Shown: in pieces, positions 11,984 through 22,139 of the stretch
How the letters are laid out: each line of letters opens with the position of its first letter
How positions within the stretch are numbered: position 1 is the stretch's first letter
Program-made: the position numbers and the translations under genes
NCBI GenBank assembly: GCA_951799405.1
Contig: OX637339.1
Location: 19,778,001 to 19,842,000 of the forward strand
Origin: Agapetus fuscipes
Lineage: Eukaryota; Arthropoda; Insecta; Trichoptera; Glossosomatidae
Length of the DNA: 64,000 nt
Direction of reading: 5' to 3'
The notes under the pieces: model-generated
Databases searched by the model: none
The model's input: the letters and a program-made list of their open reading frames with translations, nothing else
What the model was told of the DNA's origin: nothing

Positions 11984-12157
11984 TTGACGCAGACATATAC
12001 AATGAGTAGCGCCATTCCCGCACTGAGCACCCTGACGATGGGGCTCTCGAACAGCTGTATGGCGACCCAGGCGGCGGCCACACCCACAGTCATCACTGTG
12101 ACCAGCACACAGGTGTGCAGCCACTGCTGGGGCGTGAAGGCACGCTCCCATCTCACC
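11984..12157 (-). CDS. Exon 12: membrane segments 9 and 10
   Basis: The acceptor TGTTGCAG precedes 12157 and the donor GTAAGT follows 11984. It encodes Lys497 (completed) to 554. Two hydrophobic segments (about 513-532 and 538-554) follow the RING-CH closely, the layout of MARCH ligases (RING-CH then a membrane hairpin). Its first 90 bases plus 31 bp of intron are amplified in tandem just upstream. Confidence 0.92.
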
Positions 12158-12551
12158 CTGCAACACATCATACATCAGTCACACTAGTCAGGCGGCGGCC
12201 ACACCCACAGTCATCACTGTGACCAGCACACAGGTGTGCAGCCACTGCTGGGGCGTGAAGGCACGCTCCCATCTCACCCTGCAACACATCATACATCAGT
12301 CATACTAGCCAGGCGGCGGCCACACCCACAGTCATCACTGTGACCAGCACACAGGTGTGCAGCCACTGCTGGGGCGTGAAGGCACGCTCCCATCTCACCC
12401 TGCAACACATCATACATCAGTCATACTAGCCAGGCGGCGGCCACACCCACAGTCATCACTGTGACCAGCACACAGGTGTGCAGCCACTGCTGGGGCGTGA
12501 AGGCACGCTCCCATCTCACCCTGCAACACATCATACATCAGTCACACTAGT
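12068..12551 (-). repeat. Four tandem 121-bp units across the exon 12 acceptor
   Basis: Units begin at 12068, 12189, 12310 and 12431. Each has 90 bases of exon 12 coding sequence and 31 bp of intron with the acceptor; differences are only one or two bases. The lowest unit belongs to the real exon. The other three end at CTA before a GTATGA donor-like site, so each could be a 94-base pseudo-exon, which would shift the frame. An assembly artefact is possible given the near identity. Confidence 0.9.
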
Positions 12552-12593
12552 ACTTTCAGTTGGGTACCATCTATCATGAACATGACTACTCAC

Positions 12594-12664
12594 TTGGTGG
12601 TTTTCTCCACTTCGTACGGTGAATTGCAGACCTTGCAACGGAGTTCCTCTGCATTTGAAGAACT
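12594..12664 (-). CDS. Exon 11: last two zinc ligands of the RING-CH domain
   Basis: A 71-bp exon: acceptor ATTCCAG before 12664, donor GTGAGT after 12594. It encodes SSSNAEELRCKVCNSPYEVE and following residues 474-496, supplying Cys483 and Cys486, which complete the C4HC3 set begun in exon 10. It was found by asking for the missing C-x2-C in the right phase. Confidence 0.9.
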
Positions 12665-12754
12665 CTGGAATGATAAAATAAACACAGTTTAATCAATAGT
12701 ATCATTACTGCGAAATAAACCCAAGTTCATCAAGCAACATCATCATGCTGCGAC

Positions 12755-14008
12755 TATCTATCTATAAAGAAGGATGTATGTATGTATGTATGTATGTATG
12801 TATGTATGTATGTATGTATGTATGTATGTATGTATGTCCCCTGTAGACTCATAAACCGCTCATCCGATTTTGACGAAATTTTCAGGAAACATGTAACATA
12901 TTCTTAGAACGAATCCTGTGAAGTTTGATGGTGATCAAATAAACAGTGGTTCTCAATTCTCGATATTTCAGCAACGAGGTCGGTAAATTTCGAAACCACC
13001 CAATAGAAGACGACCATTATATTCAACTACAATACATAATCTTTGTTGCAAATATACATTTACATTAAAGATTCATATAAAATGCATGCTCACAAGTAGA
13101 CACATGTAAGTTCACGCTTACAAATGCTGCATGTGTACCCACTCATAATTTAAAATCCAAATCTAAAATGAACAACCCAGTAACTTTTACTTTACGCCAA
13201 CTTGAAATGGATGTTATTCAGCTCCTGAGTGGATTGACACTCATTTCTTATGAAGGCTGAGTAAGACTTGCCGGTATTTTATTTTGGGTTTAAAATAAAC
13301 ACTGAAACGGGAAATAATTTCTGACAACTTCGGTGGGATTCTAACTCGAGATCTCGGCATGGAATGCAATCTATCTATCTATATCTATAAAGAAGGATGT
13401 GTGTATGTATGTATGTATGTATGTATGTATGTATGTATGTATGTATGTTCCCTATACTCATAAACCGCTCATCCGATTTTGACGAAATTTTCAGGAAACA
13501 TGTAACATATTTTTAGAATGAATCCTGTGAAGTTTGATGGTGATCAAATAAACAATGGTTCTCAATTCTCAATATTTCAGCAACGAGGTTGGTAAATTTT
13601 GAAACCACCCAATAGAAGAAGACCATTATATTCAACTACAATACATAATCTTAGTTGCAAATATACATTTACATTAAAGATTCATATAAAATGCATGCTC
13701 ACAAGTAGACACATGTAAGTTCACGCTTACAAATGCTGCATGTGTACCTACTCATAATTTAAAATCCAAATCTAAAATGAACAACCCAGTAACTTTTACT
13801 TTACGCCAACTTGAAATGGATGTTATTCAGCTCCTGAGTGGCTTGACACTCATTTCTTATGAAGGCTGAGTAAGCCTTGCCGGTATTTTATTTTGGGTTA
13901 GAAATAAACACTGAAACGAGAAATAATTTCTGACAACTTCAGTGGGATTCTAACTCGAGATCTCGGCATGGAATGCAGTTACTCTACCAACTAAGCTATA
14001 GACCGGAC
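12755..14008. repeat. Segmental tandem duplication of about 610 bp
   Basis: Two near-identical units (about 12755-13367 and 13368-13978). Each holds an ATGT microsatellite, a dispersed insect repeat phrase (CATAAACCGCTCATCCGATT), a reversed LINE 3' UTR piece and a SINE2 fragment. The second runs on to the end of the SINE2 head at 14008. Confidence 0.85.
12773..12838 (+). repeat. ATGT microsatellite
   Basis: About 16 perfect ATGT units. A shorter tract at 13398-13448 is its partner in the second duplication unit. Confidence 0.95.
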
Positions 14009-14040
14009 TTTTTACAAATATGGTGGATCGATATCGGTTT

Positions 14041-14590
14041 GGTTAGGGGTAAGCAACCTGCGGCTCACCAGCCACATGCGGCTCTTTGGGTGTGAAGTTA
14101 CGGCTCTTTAGCTTCATACGCAAATATAAAAAAAACACAGAATTATACTTCTGATCGAAAAAAACTAAATCGTTCTGAATCGATTAACGATCTCTCCGCT
14201 ACTTGTACTCGCTTTTCACCCTCCCCCCGCCCCATCGACGCTATTTATTGTTGGCAAAAAAACATTTGTGGCTCTTTACAAATCCAAATCCAAAATAAGA
14301 TATGTATCATTTGAGATTCACATCAAATGCATTCCCATAAGCAGACACGCATAATTTCGCGCTCACACATACCGCATGTGGAACTACAATATAAAAACCC
14401 AATCTTAAATGAACATAAGCCCTGCAACTCTTGCCGACCTTCCCTGAAACAGGGGCGACATTGGCAAAGTGAACCATTTTTTACAGTATGGGTGGTCAGC
14501 CTCATACCAACCTATAAGTCAAGGAAAAGCTTTGAAATTTGTAAATTGTAATTTTTGGCTCTTCCGACTCAAAAGGTTGCCGACCCCTGG
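14041..14590. mobile_element. hAT-type MITE containing a LINE 3' UTR insertion
   Basis: The ends GGGGTAAGCAACCTGCGGCT and AAAAGGTTGCCGACCCCTG are the widespread hAT MITE termini. A subfamily B LINE UTR occupies 14275-14525 in reverse. No clean target duplication remains. Confidence 0.7.
14275..14525 (-). repeat. LINE 3' UTR, subfamily B, nested
   Basis: Reverse copy from AAATCCAAATCC to CCAACCTATAAGTCAAGG, inserted in the hAT MITE. Confidence 0.8.
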
Positions 14591-14913
14591 CCTAGACAAA
14601 AGTTCCAAATTAAAAAATGTTATTCAAGTATTCCAAGTTGAATTTTAGAAATGTAAGAAAGCTTTTATATCCCGCACTTATAAAAAATACGATAAACGAA
14701 AGTTCGTAGGTCACAACTAGAAGACCATATTGAAATATATTATTATTATTAAAACCTTTTATTGAAACATACTTTTAATTAAAATATACATAATATAGTT
14801 GTTTTTTCAAAAACCGCATTTCTGTAAAATTATATACTCACCACAAATTTAAAGATCGTTTTTTTCTCGGCGGTTAAACGTCTTTCTTCTATGTGACAAT
14901 GGTCCAAACGCAA

Positions 14914-15226
14914 AAACGCAAACGCAACTAAGCTACACATATAGTGTAACTTCTTGCCGCGTTATCCCCGAAGGGGTCGCATGTGGCGAGTTGAACCTAT
15001 TTATTTTTACAGGTAAGGGGGCCGGCCTTACGCCAACCACTTCAGTTGAAATGGAGGTTTCCCAGCTCCCGAGAGTGCTGGTACTCATTTCTTGTGAAGG
15101 CTGAGTAAACCTTGCCGGTATTTTACTTTGGGGTTTGAAATAAACACCGAAACGGGAAATCATTTCTGACACCCTCGGTGGGATTCGAACCCGAGCTTTT
15201 GGCATGGAATGCAAGCACTCTACCAA
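14914..15226 (-). repeat. SINE2
   Basis: Full body with tRNA-like head cut short at ACTCTACCAAG, so the A box is lost. Confidence 0.85.
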
Positions 15227-15644
15227 GATAAACAAAATGTTTGCCTTTTACCTAACCCGGCCGTGCGACTTACAATTTTGTTGTCAATAGAAAATGTTCC
15301 GTGTGCACTACCTAAAACTTTCACTTATTGAAATAATGGATAGAGCACATTTTAAATGTGGGGAAAAAATGTGAATTCACTTGGCCGGGATAAAGACAGG
15401 ACAGGGAGTCAAAAATTCAACATAAATTAAACACTTTTATGGAGATAGTTGAAAAAACACTTAAGTGCATCATATTGTATGTAGCATTTTCCACAACTGC
15501 ATACGTTTCACAGTGCGGTTACATTGAAAAATATTCCTGATTGTTTGGAATACATTTATTTCTTCACTTTGCTCAAAGAGTATAGTGAATTTTATAGATT
15601 AGTTCTTTAATTGTATGATTATAAAATTTAATTTATTGTTTATA

Positions 15645-15905
15645 TTCTTTTCTTGTATAGGTCAATATGCATCTGACCAACTATAAATAGAAAATGGTTC
15701 ACTCTGCCAATGTCACCCCTGTTTCAGGGAAGGTCAGCAAAGAGTTGCAGGGTGTATGTTCATTTGAGATTTGGGTTTTTATGTTGTAGGTTCACACGCA
15801 GAATGTGCAAGTGTGAACTTATACGTGTCTGCTTGTGGGCATGCACTTAATGTGAATTCTAAATGTAACAATTATATCCATGCAACTTAGAATAGATTAG
15901 ATGAG
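15645..15905 (+). repeat. LINE 3' UTR, subfamily B
   Basis: CTTGTATAGGTCAATATGC to an AGATTAGATGAG tail. 15,227-15,644 holds a decayed element with a GTGTGCACTAC... and TTCACTTGGCCGGG motif and is otherwise unassigned. Confidence 0.75.
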
Positions 15906-16171
15906 TGACGTTACATAGCCGATTTTTTTATCTTAAATATAAATGGAGCACCGCAATCGATTTTCCCTATGCTTGGCTCTGCTGCTTAACAGTTATACCT
16001 AGACCTTTTTTTTTAGAAAACGTGAAGATTAACCTAGAGATAAATTGTGTGAAGCTTGATTCCGATTAGCACACTTTTTTTTTTGATCCTGTTGTTTCCT
16101 CTTTTATCTGTAGAAAAAAAATGATACCACATGCCCAAATGGCGTAGTGAAACACGCCGGGTACTGCTAGT

Positions 16172-16268
16172 AATCTATAATCTTAGTTGCAAGGATATGT
16201 TAACATTCAAAACTCATATTAAATGCATGCCCACAGACACGTGTAAGTTCACGTTTACAAATGCTGAA
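16172..16268 (-). repeat. LINE 3' UTR fragment
   Basis: CTATAATCTTAGTTGCAAGG to TTTACAAATGCTG, the tail portion in reverse, immediately before exon 10's downstream intron. Confidence 0.65.
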
Positions 16269-16469
16269 ATGAAGATAGGAATAGAATGCAAATTAATGAT
16301 CTGGTCATCCAGGAGGAAGAACAAGAGTGGGAAGACTGAGATGTGGCTCAACTTTTTACAAGTTGCGAACTGGAATGTCGTCAGAGGACAGGTGGAGTTG
16401 GGGGCAGAGGTTGAAGGAGGCCAAGGCTCCGATTGGGCAGCGCAGCCATGTAAGAAGTGTAGGACGTAC

Positions 16470-16631
16470 CTCGACAAGCCACCGCCTGAGGCAGTCGTGG
16501 TGCACGCTGCTGACGTCGCCGGTGCAGCGGCAGGGCTGGATAAGGGGCTGGTCGCGGTCTGCATCGTAGCAGATCCAGCAGTCCCGGGAGCCCAGGCTGC
16601 TCTGGCTGCCCAGGCAGTCCTCATCCTCGTC
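16470..16631 (-). CDS. Exon 10: first six zinc ligands of the RING-CH domain
   Basis: The acceptor TTGTTTAG precedes 16631 and the donor GTACGT follows 16470. It is 162 bp, phase 0-0, residues 420-473. After an acidic start (DEDEDCLGS) comes RDCWICYD (Cys437, Cys440), QPCRCTG (Cys453, Cys455), His463 and Cys466 in HHDCLRRWL. The spacing C-x2-C-x12-C-x-C-x7-H-x2-C and the Trp after the last Cys match RING-CH and distinguish it from a classical RING. The last two ligands are in exon 11. Confidence 0.93.
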
Positions 16632-17180
16632 CTAAACAACAGACAAATACAATCAGTACCAGCAACAGAGAAATGCATTCAGCACAAGTTTGAATTTATG
16701 TAGATGTTTGCTTTCTTGCAAACCGAAAGCCAAAAAATAAAGTCTTTGTGTTTTCTGCAGGAAAACTTCACACTTATTTGAGACTACAGTCTTACTACAG
16801 CCAAATATTTGTATGCCTTTTTCCTATCCATATTTTTTTCTCCGTTTAATCCTGTAATGGGATGAGATCGCTTTAAGGACACCCGGGCAAATTCAGCCAG
16901 AAATTTCTGTGTCTCCAGTCCTCCCAAAAGTATCATAAATCATTTATTCTTCTTACATGATGAGGTTACGTCTGATGAGCGAATCTAAGAGGTGAATAGT
17001 TGCTGCATCTTTCTAATTGTTTCCAATTTCCAATATAGACACCAAATGATCTGTGAGATTCAAACAGCTTTGTATGGATGCCAGCGCCCGTTCCCGTACT
17101 GCTCAGATTCAGGAAACTAGCCATTGTCCGGCAAAGATTTTTCTCCAAAGTGGAAATATTCCGAATCTGTGACTGACTCT
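16632..17180. other. Intron with no recognised repeat
   Basis: The intron between exons 9 and 10; no repeat family seen elsewhere in the window is recognised. Confidence 0.4.
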
Positions 17181-17474
17181 GACCTTGATCTGTGTGGTGG
17201 TGGTCTGTGGCTCCTCCCTGTTTGGCGCCAGCAGCTTCCTGGGGTTAAGGATCCACAGCTGCTCGGGCGCCATGCGGTTCCACAGCGCTAAGGGGAGGAT
17301 ATGTGCAGCTTAGTCACATTCTGTGCTGACCTTGATCTGTGTGGTGGTGGTCTGTGGCTCCTCCCTGTTGGGCGCCAGCAGCTTCCTGGGGTTGAGGATC
17401 CACAGCTGCTAGGGCGCCATGCAGTTCCACAGCGCTAAGGGGAGGATCTGTGCAGCTTAGTCACATTCTGTGCT
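17181..17474 (-). repeat. Two tandem partial copies of exon 9 (147-bp units)
   Basis: Units at 17181-17327 and 17328-17474 repeat the last 103 bases of exon 9, its donor and about 44 bp of flanking intron with 147-bp periodicity and few mismatches. Read on the minus strand, each copy is preceded by a pyrimidine-rich CCTCCCCTTAG, a possible acceptor, so each looks like a complete mini-exon. The copy at 17331-17433 has an in-frame TAG where the true exon has GAG. Confidence 0.9.
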
Positions 17475-17477
17475 GAC

Positions 17478-17661
17478 CTTGATCTGTGTGGTGGTGGTCT
17501 GCGGCTCCTCCCTGTTGGGCGCCAGCAGCTTCCTGGGGTTGAGGATCCACAGCTGCTCGGGCGCCATGCAGTTCCACAGCACGCAGGGGAACCATAGCGC
17601 CACGCCAATCTCCACCGTGCGGAACACCACGTCGTGCCAGTTGCGCGAGTTCACCGGGACC
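17478..17661 (-). CDS. Exon 9: membrane segment 8
   Basis: The acceptor TTGAGCAG precedes 17661 and the donor GTCAGC follows 17478. The first base completes Lys358; residues 359-419 follow and the exon ends in phase 0. A hydrophobic segment at about 369-387 (VVFRTVEIGVALWFPCVLW) is followed by a Pro/Thr-rich cytosolic stretch leading into the RING-CH exon. The last 103 bases are repeated twice in the downstream intron. Confidence 0.9.
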
Positions 17662-17901
17662 CTGCTCAACACAAATGGTTTAAGCATTAGACTTATGATA
17701 AGATTATAACATAAGACGTAAGAAGTTTGTCACAAAAGCGTACCCAAGATCTGAACTAGGGGGGGGGGGGGGCAAGCCATGGTCGTAAGATGGTCATATT
17801 AATAGTTGTAATAAATTTAATAACGCTAAAGGTAATTTTTTACACCCAGGGGGGGCAGCTGGCCCTTCCTAGGTACGCCCATGGACTGTGTGCCAGTAAA
17901 A

Positions 17902-18140
17902 CCGGTCCATAGTCTAGTTGCTAGTGCTTCGTGGGTTTGATTCCCGACGGAGCTCAAACAATACATCAATTATATTTTGAAATATGCTCTTCGCTGGATT
18001 GAAAAATTCCTACACATTTACCAAAGACCAGTTACCAAAGATCAATCCAGCGTTACAACGACGACCGAGACTCTGAGGTCCGAGCTCGCAGAGGGCTATT
18101 GAGGTGTGATTCAAACAAAAACAGTGCTCACCAAATAGAT
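17902..18140 (+). repeat. SINE1
   Basis: tRNA-like head with a shortened anticodon arm, body and canonical tail ending CACCAAATAGATTATCCTAA. Confidence 0.8.
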
Positions 18141-18186
18141 TATCCTAATATTAGTATTATTATTATAATTGAAGTGTGCTACTTAC

Positions 18187-18329
18187 TTGGTCTTCCAGAA
18201 CTCGCTGAGGGTCTCGGAGAAGAGGAAGCCCACGATGGTGATGAGCATGAAGGCCTGGCTGATCAGCCCCACACGCGACTGGTGCAGCTGCGAGGTGTTC
18301 ACCCCTGACACCGAGAACACCCGCACTCC
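18187..18329 (-). CDS. Exon 8: membrane segment 7
   Basis: The acceptor TTTTGCAG precedes 18329 and the donor GTAAGT follows 18187. It encodes residues 311-357 plus two bases. A sequon (Asn321-Thr-Ser) precedes a hydrophobic segment at about 329-349 (VGLISQAFMLITIVGFLFSET). Its 5' edge is duplicated twice upstream. Confidence 0.9.
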
Positions 18330-18384
18330 CTGCAAAATCAACCACATTACTAATGACAGTTCCACCCTGTAGGAGAGTTAATGT

Positions 18385-18437
18385 GACTGGTGCAGCTGCG
18401 AGGTGTTCACCCCCGACACCGAGAACACACGCACTCC
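18385..18437 (-). repeat. Partial copy of exon 8 acceptor edge (copy 2)
   Basis: A 53-bp copy of 18277-18329, the first 53 bases of exon 8, together with its acceptor and about 54 bp of intron, offset by 108 bp. Only a few differences are visible, including CCC for CCT. The TTGCAG-like acceptor is intact, so it could compete with the true exon start. Confidence 0.85.
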
Positions 18438-18502
18438 CTGCAAAATCAACTATATTAGAAAAAACAGTTCCAACCTGTTGGAGGGCTTTAAGAGTTAAAC
18501 AA

Positions 18503-18595
18503 CAAAGTGTTCCCCATCAAGGACAACACAAGCACTCCCTGCAACACCAACCATATTACTAATGACAGTTCTACCCTGTTGGAGGGTTTTCAGGT
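18503..18595 (-). repeat. Partial copy of exon 8 acceptor edge (copy 3, decayed)
   Basis: A third, more diverged copy of the same exon 8 edge plus intron, recognised from GTGTTCCCC, CACTCCCTGCAA and the following CAACCATATTACTAATGACAG shared with copies 1 and 2. Its greater divergence shows that it arose earlier. Confidence 0.7.
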
Positions 18596-18674
18596 ATTTT
18601 GGCACAATGTTGCAATGGCCAGGCGCAGGGGCAAGGAGGACTTGAAGGCGCAGCATTGGGAAGGTGTACATTAC

Positions 18675-18848
18675 CTGTTTGGTGAGCAGGCTGTCTCCGG
18701 GCTGGGCCCCCTCCGGGTCCTTGGAGCAGCCGGGCACTGCAGCAGAGGGCTCCCCATCCCCAGAGGCAGAGGCGCTGTCCTGACGACGGTTCTTGGTGCG
18801 CGTGGCTATGGAGGTCACGGTCGTCTCACTCAAGAAACCACCACGCAC
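18675..18848 (-). CDS. Exon 7: hydrophilic loop
   Basis: The acceptor TTCCCCAG precedes 18848 and the donor GTAATG follows 18675. It is 174 bp, phase 0-0, residues 253-310. The sequence is low in hydrophobic residues and rich in Ser, Thr, Gly, Asp and Glu (VRGGFLSETTVTS... NRRQDSASASGDGEPSAAV), with no domain recognised. It links membrane segments 6 and 7 and is probably a disordered loop that could carry phosphorylation sites. Confidence 0.85.
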
Positions 18849-18885
18849 CTGGGGAAATAAAGAATCATGAAATGCGCTTTTTTTT

Positions 18886-19170
18886 TAAAAAAATCCTGTG
18901 CGGGAGACTCCATAGATTCTGGAGACTCTAGGGGTCTATGACACATGTTGTAGTGCCGCAGAGGTGTGCGAGCTTGGTCGTCGCTACAAAACACCAATAC
19001 TCAAGCAAGACCCAGTTGCTGTAAGGCTGGATGGACCTTTTTAGTAACCGGTCTTTGATAAAGGCTTTATGATATTTTTCAACCCAGCGAAGAGCATATT
19101 TGGAAATATAAATGGTAGGTATATTTTTTGTGCTCCGCCGGGATCCGAATTCACAACCTTCCATTAACGA
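18886..19170 (-). repeat. SINE1 with the alternative tail
   Basis: Tail AATCCTGTGCGGGAGACTCC as in the 9.2 kb copy, then body and a truncated tRNA-like unit. Confidence 0.8.
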
Positions 19171-19204
19171 TACTATTATTGGTCTAATCTAAAGACTACC
19201 TGTT

Positions 19205-19346
19205 TTGATACAGGCTGGTCAAGGCTAGGTGGACCTTTGGTGAAGGCATATGAGTTTTTCAACCCAGCAAAGAGCATGATATTTATAGTGCTCCACGGGG
19301 AATCAATCCCACGATTACAAGTCCAAAGTGCTAACCACTAGACTTT
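19205..19346 (-). repeat. SINE1 fragment
   Basis: Body and tRNA-like unit (AACCACTAGACTTTGC) only. Confidence 0.65.
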
Positions 19347-19364
19347 GCATTGGTAAACTTTGCA

Positions 19365-20020
19365 TTAACTCCTAAAGTGCCGGAACGCGGATCCGCGCTC
19401 AAGTACTAAATGCGTTTTATTTTTATTTTTCTTTAGTTTTTACACAGCAATAAGATCGAAAATCGCATGAAATACTGCTAATGGGTAGAACCATCCACCA
19501 ATAAAGTCAAAGCATTCATTTTTGTTTGTAGGTATTTAAAATATAATTTTTAAGTTGACATTGAAAACGGACTGTTGAAAAAGCCGAATTCCACAATTTA
19601 TTGACATAAGAACACTAACACACTCAAAAAAAATCTTTGTGTAAATAAAAAGGGTTACTAACTTCTATTATTTACGATGTATTTGGATTTCGTGCCTACA
19701 CATACTAATGAGGTATATCTATTTTTAGAATCTCGATCTTTCTTCTGTAATCTAAAATATGATGGAGTATAATAATAATTTCACAAGTTTTTTTTCTTGG
19801 TAGGGACTAAAAAAACTTTATTTCACTGTATTTTGAGAAAAAAAAACCAACAGGAGATATGTTTTGTATCTTTGGAGATATTTAATATAGAAACCAAGAG
19901 TTGGGTGGCTGGATTAGGCAGAAAACCGCTGGCACTTACGAGGTTAAGCGTATGCCTCAAGATCGTCTAGAAAAGTTCTTGAGAAGTCTAACTTGAATCG
20001 GGTCAGGAGTTTTAGACTGG
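19365..20020. other. Unassigned intronic sequence
   Basis: AT-rich, no repeat from this window recognised; oligo-A runs near 19830. Confidence 0.4.
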
Positions 20021-20024
20021 CAGC

Positions 20025-20175
20025 CAAAACTGGAGAGTTTCTTTCCGGGATCTGTTTCCAAGGTCTATAACTTTATCTTTATGCTGAAGAAGCCCATCAC
20101 AGACATGGGCAAAACGTCTACAGCTCCAGCTCTGATAGACCATGACAACAGATACCGGAAAAAAACTCTCCAATG
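20025..20175. mobile_element. Fold-back MITE (copy 2)
   Basis: Arms GGAGAGTTTCTTTCCGGGAT and ATACCGGAAAAAAACTCTCC around a TGAAGAAGCCCATCACAGAC core. Confidence 0.75.
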
Positions 20176-20232
20176 TAAGCTTGTATTTCTTTGCCAAAAA
20201 AAGAGATAAGAAGGATTGAATGGTTGGGTTAC

Positions 20233-20328
20233 CTTGAAGAAGACCTCCACTCCGTAGATGAGGAAGAAGATGACCACGATGAAGAGCAGCACAGCATAGC
20301 AGCCGTTGAACACGTGCGTGTAGAAACT
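20233..20328 (-). CDS. Exon 6: membrane segment 6
   Basis: The acceptor CTTGCAG precedes 20328 and the donor GTAACC follows 20233. It is 96 bp, phase 0-0, residues 221-252, nearly all one hydrophobic segment (about 229-250) ending VEVFFK, with a conserved-looking SFYTHVFNGCY start. Confidence 0.9.
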
Positions 20329-20375
20329 CTGCAAGGTCAAGGGAGAATCACACATTAGCATTGGAGATAAACAAA

Positions 20376-20945
20376 ATATGTCACCAAAGGTCCATCCAGC
20401 CTTGCAGTGACTGAGTCTTGCTTGAGAATTGGCGCTTTGTAGCGATGACCCCTGTTTCAGGGAAGGTCGGCAAGAGTTGCAGGGCTTATGTCCATTGGAG
20501 ATTGGGTTTTTTATACTGTAGATCCAGATGCGGCATGTGTGAGCGCGAAATTATGCGTGTCTGATTGTGGGAATACATTTAATATGAATCTCAAATGATA
20601 TATAATATCTTCGCAACTTAGATTTAGATTAGATTTCAGACCAAGCTCGTAAAAAGTTCAGTCGATAGCTCAGTAGGTAGCACGCTTGCATTCCATGCCG
20701 AGAGCAACGATTCGATCCCCACCGAGGGTGACAGAAATGATTTCCTGTTTCGGTGCTTATTTTAAACCCAAAATAAATACCGGCAACGTTTACTCAGACT
20801 TCACAAGAAATGAGTACCAGCCGTCTCGGGAGCTGGGAAACCCGCACTTCGACTGAAGTGGTTGGCGTAAGGCCGCCACCCTTACCTGTAAAAATGATGC
20901 CACCCCTTCGGGGATAATGCAGGCAAGAAGTTACACTATACGGGT
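20376..20945 (+). repeat. Dimeric SINE1-SINE2 with nested LINE UTR
   Basis: SINE1 body (20376-20445), broken by a B-type LINE UTR (20448-20640), resumes as ACCAAGCTCGTAAAAAG and passes directly into the SINE2 tRNA head (20659 on) and body. Confidence 0.75.
20448..20640 (+). repeat. LINE 3' UTR, subfamily B, nested
   Basis: 5'-truncated at CCTGTTTCAGGG and ending TTAGATTAGATT inside the dimeric SINE. Confidence 0.75.
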
Positions 20946-21104
20946 ACTTTAAGTATTACATATATACGAGAGGGCTGCCAGCCAAATCGGTATATACTTT
21001 TCTTAAGGCTCTGGGACTGAATAGATCCCAAATAACAAAGGCGGCCATCTCGGGATCATACCACATCTAGCTACGAAGATTTGAGAACCCAGACACCTCT
21101 GGAC

Positions 21105-21322
21105 ATTCTATAATCTATAATCTAAGTTGCAAGGATATATTCATTCAAAGCTCTCAGATGTATGCCCACAAACAAACACGTGTAGTTCGCGCTTACAAAT
21201 GCTGATTGTGTACTTACAAATAAAATCTAAACCTCAAATGAACATAAGCCCTGCAACTCTTGCCGACATTCCCTGAAACAGGGGTGACATTGGCAAAGTG
21301 AACCATTTTTTACAGTATTATT
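21105..21322 (-). repeat. LINE 3' UTR, subfamily A
   Basis: Reverse copy from a CTATAATCTATAATCTAAG tail to TTTTTTACAGTA. Confidence 0.8.
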
Positions 21323-21585
21323 TATATTTTTACATTCAATGTAGTAAATCGGACTTACATATTGAAAGGAAGGATGAGTCGGGATGAATTAGGAACGTTG
21401 TCATGACAAAAGGATCCTTAACCAACCAGAGACAGGTTGTAAGTGCTGTGACTCCCATCTCATCCTGACTCCGTGCGGCGGGCCCGAGCTTGGGTCTTGG
21501 ATTTTAAAAAATTAAAGACCTGACTCGGTGAGACCGTGGATGCTCAGTTATTTCACAAATTGTAGCTTAGATTATAGATGGGTAA

Positions 21586-21814
21586 CAGTGGCGTAGCGTG
21601 CCATACAAGCCGGTTTCCATCGGCTTCCCTTTTAAAATGATGTAACAAAGTAGTTAAAAAATATAGGCACAAAGTAAAAAAATACATTTAAAACCAAAGA
21701 AACAATACATATTTTTTCCCCATTGAAACCATGCAGTCTACTTTATTATCATTTTTGCCTCATTTTAAACGGGAAACTGATGGGAATCGGCTTGTATGGC
21801 GCCCTTCCCTACTT
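21586..21814. mobile_element. 229-bp hAT MITE with perfect 8-bp target duplication
   Basis: Starts CAGTGGCGTAGCGTGCCATA; flanking ATGGGTAA at 21578-21585 and 21815-21822. A sister copy of the same length is at 29763-29991. Confidence 0.9.
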
Positions 21815-22139
21815 ATGGGTAATCAATGGTCAACATGGGCATTAGTTTTTGATGCCAAGGTTTGTTCTCACTGTATATAGCAGCAGGTGGCAGAAAGGAA
21901 TGTGCGCACACAAGTGATTGTAGTCAACACAACGGCTGAGTGGATAAACCAAACATCTAAACAATGATCCACTTGTGGACAGAGTACAATATAATATGAA
22001 ACAAGCCAGCTGAGTCTAGCTTATCATAGAGGTTGCAGTATACAAGTGTGTATGCCAGAGGTATTCAAACGGGTGAGAAAAAAAACAAGATAAAAGGTAG
22101 GTCACTCAAACAAAATGAAATGAATAAGCTACTAATAAA

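Noticed and set aside
12773..12838. CRISPR-like or regulatory array
   Set aside because: It is a simple ATGT microsatellite without spacers.
14923..15235. About 100-codon minus-strand frames recurring at 15.0, 37.3, 43.7 and 56.6 kb
   Set aside because: All are the same SINE2 body read through by chance; the element is transcribed by pol III and is not expected to code.
16131..16703. 190-codon plus-strand and 154-codon minus-strand frames
   Set aside because: Both are shadows of exon 10; the frame with CWICYD...CRCTGD and splice sites is the real one.
18495..18860. 117-codon frames on both strands
   Set aside because: They extend exon 7 in the wrong frame and run across splice sites.
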